Source: Candidatus Colwelliibacteriota bacterium | Lineage (GTDB): Bacteria; Patescibacteriota; Minisyncoccia; UBA6257; Colwellbacteraceae | DNA length: 11,208 nucleotides | Direction of reading: 5' to 3' | NCBI GenBank assembly: GCA_028711965.1 | Contig: JAQTRD010000008.1 | Location: forward strand, 1 to 11,208 | Part shown: piece by piece, positions 6,140 through 11,208 of the stretch | Numbering within the stretch: position 1 is the first letter of the stretch | Layout of the letters: each line of letters opens with the position of its first letter | Made by a program: the position numbers and the translations under genes | The notes under the pieces: model-generated | Databases searched by the model: none | Told to the model about the DNA's origin: nothing | What the model saw: only the letters and a program-made list of their open reading frames with translations

Positions 6140-7048
6140 ATGCTTACAACTTTATACAGGATAGCCAAATATGGATTTCAAAACTTTTTAAGAAATTATC
6201 TCGTCTCAATCGCTACGATTCTTGTATTGCTTCTTGCTGTCGTTGTGTTTGAGAGTCTCATTCTTTTCGGAGTTGTGGGAGAGAAAGCGATCAGTCTTGT
6301 TCAAGATAAGATCGATATCAGTGTCGACTTCCTGGAAGGAACTCCGGAAGACGAGATGCTCAAACTGAAGAGCTCTCTTGAAGGGTTACAGGAAGTGAAA
6401 GCGGTTGAATATGTTTCAAAAGACGAGGCTCTAAAGAGATTCAAGGATAAGCATCCGGAAGACAGCGATATATCAAAAGCGCTTGAAGAGTTGGGAGATA
6501 ATCCGCTCCGCGCATCCTTAAACATCAAAGCGTACGATCCGAAAGACTACAAGGCGGTTGCCGCTTACTTAGGCAATGAATCGTTCAAGAATATCATCGA
6601 AAACATAAGCTATAACCAGAACCAACTTGTTATCGACAGACTGGCGAAGATTATGGATATCGGTCGGCAAGCCGGGTTCGTTCTTACTTTGCTTCTTGCT
6701 ACCGTGGCGAGCGTAGTGTCATTTAATACCATCCTTCTCGCTATTTATTCCAATAAAGACGAAATAGGAATAATGAGATTGGTTGGCGCCTCAAACGCTT
6801 TCATCAGGGGGCCTTATATAGTTGTCGGAGTGATTTACGGACTTTCGGCGGCATTAATAGGAGTGCTTATAACTGCTCCGTTTGTCTATCTCATTTCTCC
6901 CGTAATAAAAGTGCTGATACCAGAAATGAATATTTGGTCATACTTCCTGTCTCATATATTCGGAATATTCGGATATAATCTCTTATTCGCCGTCACAATC
7001 GGCGTCGTATCGAGTTTTATTGTGGTAAGGAGATACTTGAAAGGATAA
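6140..7048 (+). CDS. ftsX: Cell division protein FtsX (permease-like subunit)
   Basis: FtsX is the membrane half of FtsEX; its large extracytoplasmic loop binds and activates wall hydrolases or their adaptors. The 302 residues show four membrane helices (about 23-46, 179-203, 227-255 and 275-297), with an extracytoplasmic domain at 47-175 between the first two. Family hallmarks are NPLRASLNI (121-129) and EIGIMRLVGASNAFIRGPY (208-226). The size and topology match the family. It begins two bases after the ftsE stop and ends just before a strong terminator, so it is the last gene of the unit. Which hydrolase it controls is not shown; an M23 peptidase gene lies 570 bases downstream. Confidence 0.95.
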   Translation: MLTTLYRIAKYGFQNFLRNYLVSIATILVLLLAVVVFESLILFGVVGEKAISLVQDKIDISVDFLEGTPEDEMLKLKSSLEGLQEVKAVEYVSKDEALKRFKDKHPEDSDISKALEELGDNPLRASLNIKAYDPKDYKAVAAYLGNESFKNIIENISYNQNQLVIDRLAKIMDIGRQAGFVLTLLLATVASVVSFNTILLAIYSNKDEIGIMRLVGASNAFIRGPYIVVGVIYGLSAALIGVLITAPFVYLISPVIKVLIPEMNIWSYFLSHIFGIFGYNLLFAVTIGVVSSFIVVRRYLKG

Positions 7049-7054
7049 GATAAT

Positions 7055-7088
7055 AAAAAAGAACCGCGGGATGCCGCGGTTCTTTTTT
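7055..7088. terminator. Perfect 15-bp bidirectional intrinsic terminator after ftsX
   Basis: AAAAAAGAACCGCGG - GATG - CCGCGGTTCTTTTTT is a perfect 15-bp stem with a 4-base loop and six T on either strand's 3' side. It sits between the convergent ftsX stop (7048) and the minus-strand gene stop (7103) and should terminate both. Confidence 0.95.
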
Positions 7089-7102
7089 ATTGGATTGATC
7101 TA

Positions 7103-7312
7103 TTAGGAAGTTTTCAACTGTTCTTCAAGGAAAGCCAGCCACTCGTTATTTTCTTTCTTATTGGCTTCAAGCTTGGCAAGTTCATGAAGATAATGTTCCT
7201 TTTGTTCTTCGGCGTGCTTTTTTGTTACGTAAGCGGTCGTGATTTCAATCCTTATCAGATTCTCTTTTACTTCGCTTATGAGCTCCTCTAATATTTCTTT
7301 CTTTGTCTTCAT
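7103..7312 (-). CDS. Small coiled-coil protein of unknown function (69 aa)
   Basis: The open frame reaches back to 7498, but the most likely start is the ATG at 7312. It gives a uniformly helical, charged 69-residue protein (MKTKKEILEELISE...), whereas the upstream extension would cross the opposite-strand gene at 7401 and is composed of its antisense. The product is rich in Glu and Lys with heptad-like spacing, has no membrane segment, signal peptide or catalytic motif, and is probably a cytoplasmic coiled coil. The stop faces the shared terminator at 7055-7088. A weak -10 (TAAATA, minus strand, 7324-7329) lies 11 bases before the ATG. I do not recognise the family. Confidence 0.65.
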   Translation of the reverse strand: MKTKKEILEELISEVKENLIRIEITTAYVTKKHAEEQKEHYLHELAKLEANKKENNEWLAFLEEQLKTS

Positions 7313-7384
7313 TTCATATAAGTTATTTAGCGACCGGTATATGGTAAAGGAATAAAGTAATAAAGGCAAACGTCGTATTGATTG

Positions 7385-7390
7385 TATAAT
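7385..7390 (+). promoter_or_regulatory. -10 element of the 54-residue membrane protein gene
   Basis: A perfect TATAAT lies 10 bases before the ATG at 7401, predicting a transcript start near 7397 and a leader of about four bases. No -35 box or SD sequence is seen. Confidence 0.6.
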
Positions 7391-7400
7391 TATCAGACAT

Positions 7401-7565
7401 ATGGAAAAAGAAAAACCGAAAAAGAAGAAGATTGATAAGTCCACGGCCATTCTCGTTATTCTTTCCCTGTTGCTGGGCATAGGTATCGGCCGCCTCACAT
7501 CTCAAGCAGGGGACAGAGCCGTGATAAAGATAGAAAAGCGCTCTGAATCATCAACACAACAGTGA
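7401..7565 (+). CDS. Small single-pass membrane protein, 54 aa, unknown function
   Basis: The ATG at 7401 opens a 54-codon frame ending TGA-TAA (7563-7568). The N-terminus is strongly basic (KPKKKKIDK), followed by one hydrophobic helix (about residues 15-32, ILVILSLLLGIGIGRL) and a short polar tail. By the positive-inside rule, the N-terminus is cytoplasmic and the tail of about 20 residues is outside. The perfect TATAAT just upstream, the positive-inside layout and the tandem stops argue for a real gene despite its size. No family is recognised. It lies between the ftsEX unit and the pilin-like modular genes, but its own promoter and orientation do not tie it to either. Confidence 0.6.
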   Translation: MEKEKPKKKKIDKSTAILVILSLLLGIGIGRLTSQAGDRAVIKIEKRSESSTQQ

Positions 7566-7603
7566 TAAACGGCAGATTCTCCACAGTTTTTTCTCATCTG
7601 CTG

Positions 7604-7612
7604 TGTTATAAT
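7604..7612 (+). promoter_or_regulatory. Extended -10 promoter of the first modular gene
   Basis: TGT followed by a perfect TATAAT (7607-7612) ends seven bases before the ATG at 7620. The expected transcript start is 7619 or 7620, so the mRNA should be leaderless. No SD is present. Confidence 0.7.
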
Positions 7613-7619
7613 TACTCCT

Positions 7620-9113
7620 ATGTTCATCACCAAAGCCCTGGCTGCGGATACGTCCATTCTTCAAGCTCTGGATGAAGCTTTCTCTTTCATCGGAGGCCTT
7701 GAGAACATATTCGTATTCGGCCTTGCCGTGGGAGGAGCCTTGGCTCTTGCCACCATCATGTACGGAGGAGTGAAATACGCCATATCGGGAGATGATCCGG
7801 GAAAGAAGAAGGATGCGAAGGAATGGATCTTTGCGGCTGTTAAAGGAATAGCGATTATTGCTGCGGGAGCGATAATAATAGGGCTTATTAATCCGAATTT
7901 GCTGAATGTGGGGGATATTGTGGTTTCAGAGTCTTCTCTTGATCTGAGTGGGCCGGCAGGAGAACAAGATCTGGCCCCCGCTCGAGGTTCAGATGCCTTA
8001 GGAGTCATTGTCGCCCAAGATACGGGAGAAGTAATTAGCGTTGGTGAGTCGGTAATAATGGGAGACGGCGAAATCACAGTTAGAAGCGTTCCGCCAAATA
8101 TGACTCTGGAAGAATTCGTATCAGGACTTAGATCAGACGTAATATCGGAAGAGATAACGGAAGTGGACGAAATAATCGATAACTCGACTTCTGATGAAGA
8201 TATCGAGATTGTAATCAAGCTTAATCCGGGTGCCGATTCCCAAGCCGTGGCAAATGACCTTCTTGACGATTTTATTCCGCAGGTCTCGGAGGCGACAGCA
8301 AGCTCCTTTAATAGACCTTATCCGGGACGATGGATCCTTAGAGGCAGTACTGGAGAAGAAGTTGAATGGATTCAAGAAAAACTTAACATCACAATCAACG
8401 GCAGCTTTGATTCAAACACAGAAACAGCCGTTCGTAATTTCCAAAGCTCTCACGAAGACGCAGACGGAAAACCGCTAGAAGTTGACGGAATAGTGGGTCC
8501 ACTGACGTGGGAAGCCCTGTTCGGCAGAGCTCCTATTGCTGAAATGCCGACAGTTGGCAGCGGCGAATCCCCTAGTGGAGAGGAAATAAGAACCCTTCCC
8601 ATCCTTTCCCCTTCCGGAAGCAAAGCGGAAATTCCTAGAAGCGTCTACGGCTATAGATCATGGAGATCGTGTAACGCGCACCACGGAGTCGATTTCGACA
8701 CTAAAAACGAAAAGGGATGGCCCCTTTATGCCATCGCTGACGGCAAAGTAGCTCAGTTCAGCGGCGCCGATCATGCCTGTGGTTGCGGATTCTATCTGTA
8801 CTTTAATGTTGGCTCAGAAAGTTATAGGGCAGTCTACTGCCATATAGATACCGAATCGGGAGCTCGACATCCGAGTAGAAGGTCAGATTGTCGTTATGCT
8901 ACAGGCAATAATATAAATGTGAAAGCTGGAGACCTCCTTGGTTACTCCGGCAAGACCGGAAATGCATCTACTTGCCACCTTCATTTTGGATTGAGTAAAA
9001 AAATAAACGGGAGATATCGCTCTATTAACGTCAATTATTGGCTGGACGAAAACTACCCTGACCTGCACGAGAAAAAAACAAGGATGGAAGAACCATGCGG
9101 TAAAACGCTATAG
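7620..9113 (+). CDS. Pilin-like membrane anchor with peptidoglycan-binding and M23 peptidase domains
   Basis: This 497-residue protein has four parts. Residues 28-94 form a type IV secretion pilin-like (VirB2/TrbC-type) module: two hydrophobic helices (28-55, 70-92) joined by GDDPGKKKDAKEW. The Lys-rich loop should be inside, putting the rest outside the cell. Residues 128-220 are an uncharacterised domain shared with the next gene. Residues 233-302 are a PG_binding_1 domain (GEEVEWIQEKL, DGIVGPLTWEALFG). Residues 335-470 are an M23/LytM zinc peptidase with HHGVD (His354, Asp358), His408 and HLH (453-455), so the metal site is complete. It probably cuts peptide cross-links of peptidoglycan, its own or another cell's. 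Six cysteines in or near the enzyme domain (351, 387, 389, 407, 424, 452) suggest disulfides. The ATG is the only usable start after the in-frame TAA at 7566. Confidence 0.88.
   Translation: MFITKALAADTSILQALDEAFSFIGGLENIFVFGLAVGGALALATIMYGGVKYAISGDDPGKKKDAKEWIFAAVKGIAIIAAGAIIIGLINPNLLNVGDIVVSESSLDLSGPAGEQDLAPARGSDALGVIVAQDTGEVISVGESVIMGDGEITVRSVPPNMTLEEFVSGLRSDVISEEITEVDEIIDNSTSDEDIEIVIKLNPGADSQAVANDLLDDFIPQVSEATASSFNRPYPGRWILRGSTGEEVEWIQEKLNITINGSFDSNTETAVRNFQSSHEDADGKPLEVDGIVGPLTWEALFGRAPIAEMPTVGSGESPSGEEIRTLPILSPSGSKAEIPRSVYGYRSWRSCNAHHGVDFDTKNEKGWPLYAIADGKVAQFSGADHACGCGFYLYFNVGSESYRAVYCHIDTESGARHPSRRSDCRYATGNNINVKAGDLLGYSGKTGNASTCHLHFGLSKKINGRYRSINVNYWLDENYPDLHEKKTRMEEPCGKTL
7671..7906 (+). 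repeat. 236-bp identical block, copy 1 (codes for pilin-like module)
   Basis: Codons 18-95 plus two bases are base-for-base identical to 9272-9507 and 10973-11208. Identity stops abruptly after codon 95 in the two complete genes. Relative to copy 3, the match runs from the ATG onward with one difference (G at 7670, T at 10972). Confidence 0.97.
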
Positions 9114-9220
9114 GCGAAAACAAAAGATGATATTCAAATCAGCTCATCAATCTGATTGCTATTGCTCTCCTTATCTGCAAAATCTCCCGCAGAGAGAATT
9201 TTTAAGTTATAATTGCTCTT
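9114..9220. other. Spacer between the first two modular genes, no clear terminator
   Basis: There is a 6-bp inverted repeat AATCAG/CTGATT (9137-9142 with 9152-9157) and a ragged A/T-flanked hairpin near 9178-9203, but no convincing terminator. The next gene's -10 box lies at the end. Read-through from the upstream gene is possible. Confidence 0.5.
9208..9213 (+). promoter_or_regulatory. -10 promoter element of the second modular gene
   Basis: A perfect TATAAT ends seven bases before the ATG at 9221, predicting a start at 9220 or 9221 and a leaderless mRNA. The frame upstream of the ATG has a TAA at 9203-9205 and no alternative start. Confidence 0.7.
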
Positions 9221-10783
9221 ATGTTTATCGCTAAAGTGTTCGCCGAAGACCAGACGTTTCTCCAAAGCCTTGATGAAGCTTTCTCTTTCATCGGAGGCCT
9301 TGAGAACATATTCGTATTCGGCCTTGCCGTGGGAGGAGCCTTGGCTCTTGCCACCATCATGTACGGAGGAGTGAAATACGCCATATCGGGAGATGATCCG
9401 GGAAAGAAGAAGGATGCGAAGGAATGGATCTTTGCGGCTGTTAAAGGAATAGCGATTATTGCTGCGGGAGCGATAATAATAGGGCTTATTAATCCGAATT
9501 TGCTGAACATATCGTTTAACCCGGTGATAGGAGAGAACGAACCAGGTATCGCCCTCCAAGAATCCTATTCTCTAGGAGCCACTTTCGACCCTGCTACTGG
9601 ACAAGTTCTTAATATCGGCGACTCAATTGTAATGAGCGCAAGCGAAATAACTCTTAAAGCCATTCCCGGCAATATGACAAGAGATAGCTTTATTGCTGAA
9701 TTGAAGAAAAAAGCCGAGACCATCGGAGAAATCGAAGAGATAATAGACAATTCGACTTCCGATGAGGACATTGAAATCATAGTCAAACTTAAAGAAGGAT
9801 CAAATTCGCAAACAGTGGTGAATAAGCTCCTTCCTGAATTCATATCTTCGTCTTCAGCCACAATAAGCGCTTCAAGTGAGTCACCCTCCCCTTCCCGCCC
9901 TTATCCGGGCCACTGGGTTCGAAAGGGAGACCGGGGAGAAGAAGTCCGCTGGATTCAGGAAGCGCTTAGTATAACCGTTGACGGTATTTTTGGGTCAAAG
10001 ACATACACAGCTGTCAGAAATTTTCAAAAGATGAAAGGTCTTCAATCCGACGGGATAGTTGGACCGAAAACATGGGATAAACTTTTTGAATCTGGAAGCG
10101 GCGGAGGAGAAGAACCTGCTCCAGAACCGGATCCGGATGATCGACCGATAGTTGGAGAACTAACGGTCGCCACTTGGAACATTCATGGCGGAAGAAACGC
10201 CTCGGCAAGCGAATTAGCCAAAAAGATAAAAGACAACAATATCGATATTATCGGGATACAAGAAGCGAAGAAAAGCTCGTCTTTGGCAAGTCAGATAGCG
10301 AATAAGAACGATATGTCCTACTATCATACTGCCACCCCGGCGGGCAACGCTGTCTTGAGTAAAAGCGGACTTAACGGAAAAGAATACCAGACACTAGTCT
10401 CTTGCGGAGAGAGAAGGGCTTTGCAAAAAACAATCATAAACGTGAACGGAAAGAGCGTATCCTTCTACAATGTCCATATATCTTATCAAAGCGCTTGCCG
10501 GCCAAAACAGATAAAGGACGTCTATAATAAGATAAAAAATGATCCAAACCCATTCATTCTGGTTGGAGACTTCAACGTCGCGACAAGGTGCAGCATAATC
10601 AGCGACGTTTTCGGCAGTAATTATCCGATAATCGCCCGAGACACGGTAAATACCGGGATAGCCTGCACAGACTCCATACTTATAACTTCGAGCGATATAG
10701 TTGTTAAATCAAAGAAGACAGTTAAAACAAAAGGATCTCTTTCGGACCATAACATGATAATAGCCACTCTGGAGATAAAATAA
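9221..10783 (+). CDS. Pilin-like membrane anchor with peptidoglycan-binding and endonuclease/exonuclease/phosphatase domains
   Basis: This 520-residue protein shares the plan of the upstream gene: pilin-like two-helix module (28-94, identical in protein and DNA from residue 18 to 95), the shared middle domain (118-210, with IIDNSTSDEDIEI at 174-186), and PG_binding_1 (227-289, DGIVGPKTWDKLF). A linker rich in Gly, Glu, Pro and Asp (291-310) leads to a different enzyme. Residues 313-520 are an endonuclease/exonuclease/phosphatase fold with TWNIHGG (Asn320), IQE (Glu348), NVHIS (His419), GDFN (Asp450, Asn452) and SDH (Asp509, His510), so the catalytic set is complete. The family includes DNases, RNases, sphingomyelinases and phosphoinositide phosphatases; a secreted nuclease is the simplest reading, but the substrate is unproven. 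By the positive-inside rule, the enzyme faces outward. Confidence 0.88.
   Translation: MFIAKVFAEDQTFLQSLDEAFSFIGGLENIFVFGLAVGGALALATIMYGGVKYAISGDDPGKKKDAKEWIFAAVKGIAIIAAGAIIIGLINPNLLNISFNPVIGENEPGIALQESYSLGATFDPATGQVLNIGDSIVMSASEITLKAIPGNMTRDSFIAELKKKAETIGEIEEIIDNSTSDEDIEIIVKLKEGSNSQTVVNKLLPEFISSSSATISASSESPSPSRPYPGHWVRKGDRGEEVRWIQEALSITVDGIFGSKTYTAVRNFQKMKGLQSDGIVGPKTWDKLFESGSGGGEEPAPEPDPDDRPIVGELTVATWNIHGGRNASASELAKKIKDNNIDIIGIQEAKKSSSLASQIANKNDMSYYHTATPAGNAVLSKSGLNGKEYQTLVSCGERRALQKTIINVNGKSVSFYNVHISYQSACRPKQIKDVYNKIKNDPNPFILVGDFNVATRCSIISDVFGSNYPIIARDTVNTGIACTDSILITSSDIVVKSKKTVKTKGSLSDHNMIIATLEIK
9272..9507 (+). repeat. 236-bp identical block, copy 2
   Basis: It is identical to 7671-7906 and 10973-11208. 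The 51 bases of coding sequence before it differ from copy 1 in both DNA and protein (MFIAKVFAEDQTFLQSL against MFITKALAADTSILQAL), and the sequence after it diverges at once, so both edges are sharp. Confidence 0.97.
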
Positions 10784-10823
10784 CGACAGACCGCACATAT
10801 CTCGAGTTTATTGCGTCTTTTAT

Positions 10824-10850
10824 AAAAATCCGTCATATAGGCGGATTTTT
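10824..10850 (+). terminator. Intrinsic terminator after the second modular gene
   Basis: AAAAATCCGTC - ATATA - GGCGGATTTTT forms an 11-bp stem with one T-G pair and ends in five T. It separates the second and third modular genes, supporting independent transcription. Confidence 0.85.
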
Positions 10851-10876
10851 CATTTTGTCAGCTGGAAAACGTCGAT

Positions 10877-10921
10877 TCATTGAAAATTGTAAATTAAAAA
10901 TTGAAAATTTATAATAAGTAT
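10877..10921 (+). promoter_or_regulatory. AT-rich promoter region of the third modular gene
   Basis: A perfect TATAAT (10910-10915) lies six bases before the ATG at 10922, so the transcript should start at the ATG itself. A -35-like TTGTAA (10887-10892) is 17 bases upstream of it. The region is A/T-rich and contains ATTGAAAATT twice (10879-10888 and 10900-10909). Confidence 0.65.
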
Positions 10922-11208
10922 ATGTTCATCACCAAAGCCCTGGCTGCGGATACGTCCATTCTTCAAGCTCTTGATGAAGCTTTCTCTTTCATCGGAGGCC
11001 TTGAGAACATATTCGTATTCGGCCTTGCCGTGGGAGGAGCCTTGGCTCTTGCCACCATCATGTACGGAGGAGTGAAATACGCCATATCGGGAGATGATCC
11101 GGGAAAGAAGAAGGATGCGAAGGAATGGATCTTTGCGGCTGTTAAAGGAATAGCGATTATTGCTGCGGGAGCGATAATAATAGGGCTTATTAATCCGAAT
11201 TTGCTGAA
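10922..11208 (+). CDS. Third pilin-like modular gene, 5' part (runs off window)
   Basis: The ATG at 10922 opens a frame that is still open at the window end (95 full codons plus two bases). The protein is identical to residues 1-95 of the first modular protein, with one synonymous base difference at 10972. It has the two hydrophobic helices and the KKK loop of the pilin-like module. Given the pattern of the previous two, a shared middle domain, a peptidoglycan-binding domain and another enzymatic C-terminus would be expected, but nothing beyond the module is visible. Confidence 0.9.
   Translation, partial: MFITKALAADTSILQALDEAFSFIGGLENIFVFGLAVGGALALATIMYGGVKYAISGDDPGKKKDAKEWIFAAVKGIAIIAAGAIIIGLINPNLL
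10973..11208 (+). repeat. 236-bp identical block, copy 3, ending at the window edge
   Basis: It is identical to 7671-7906 and 9272-9507. The window's last base is exactly the last base of the three-way identity, which is what a contig ended by an unresolved repeat would show. Confidence 0.95.

Noticed and set aside
7563..7568. Possible recoding of TGA as glycine, known in some CPR lineages
   Set aside because: The long genes contain no in-frame TGA, TGA ends the 54-residue gene followed at once by TAA and also ends the GNAT gene, and an RF2 gene is present.
7661..8218. Minus-strand 185-codon frame, repeated as 9202-9510
   Set aside because: It is the antisense of the pilin-like block, kept open because the plus-strand block is identical in each copy. 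No promoter or domain supports it, and the plus-strand reading has clear domains.

Overview
The window looks like chromosomal DNA from a member of the Candidate Phyla Radiation (Patescibacteria), most likely a parcubacterial lineage. The support is a DUF4012 protein, compact housekeeping genes (a 316-residue RF2), almost no Shine-Dalgarno sequences, and a family of proteins with a type IV secretion pilin-like N-terminus, all common in that group. This placement rests on gene content and protein style, not on a marker-gene tree. TGA is read as stop: no long gene has an in-frame TGA, and two genes end with it.

Left part (1-3450): the 3' end of a DUF4012 gene, then lepA (elongation factor 4), a small FtsB/DivIC-like division protein, and a tRNA-Gly(CCC) whose first ten bases are also the last codons and stop of the division gene. 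From 3432 to 3764 lies a non-coding stretch with a perfect 125-bp direct repeat that starts inside the tRNA T-arm and carries two palindromes per copy. A GNAT acetyltransferase follows on the minus strand (3803-4261). It is the only gene here with both a canonical -35/-10 promoter and a perfect AGGAGG ribosome binding site.

Middle part (4379-7088): a likely single transcription unit of tRNA-Thr(CGT), prfB (RF2), ftsE and ftsX, with gaps of 4, 4 and 2 bases, closed by a perfect 15-bp hairpin terminator. FtsEX is the ABC-type complex that controls peptidoglycan hydrolases at division. Two small genes follow in divergent orientation (7103-7312 minus, coiled coil; 7401-7565 plus, one membrane segment).

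Right part (7566-11208) is the most unusual. Three consecutive genes, each with its own TATAAT box 6-8 bases from the ATG, encode modular membrane-anchored proteins. All begin with the same two-helix pilin-like module. The first two continue with a shared uncharacterised domain and a peptidoglycan-binding domain, then end in different enzymes: an M23 zinc metallopeptidase and an endonuclease/exonuclease/phosphatase-fold hydrolase. The third is cut off. A 236-bp stretch coding for the pilin-like module is base-for-base identical in all three, while the conserved middle domain has accumulated many synonymous changes. This points to recent recombination or gene conversion. The window stops exactly where this repeat stops, which suggests further copies elsewhere.

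Across the window, plus-strand genes with their own promoter appear to make leaderless or nearly leaderless mRNAs, and prfB would gain such a 5' end from tRNA processing. The pilin-anchored gene set is best read as a surface enzyme display toolkit (inference), perhaps for acting on the cell's own wall or on a host or neighbour cell.
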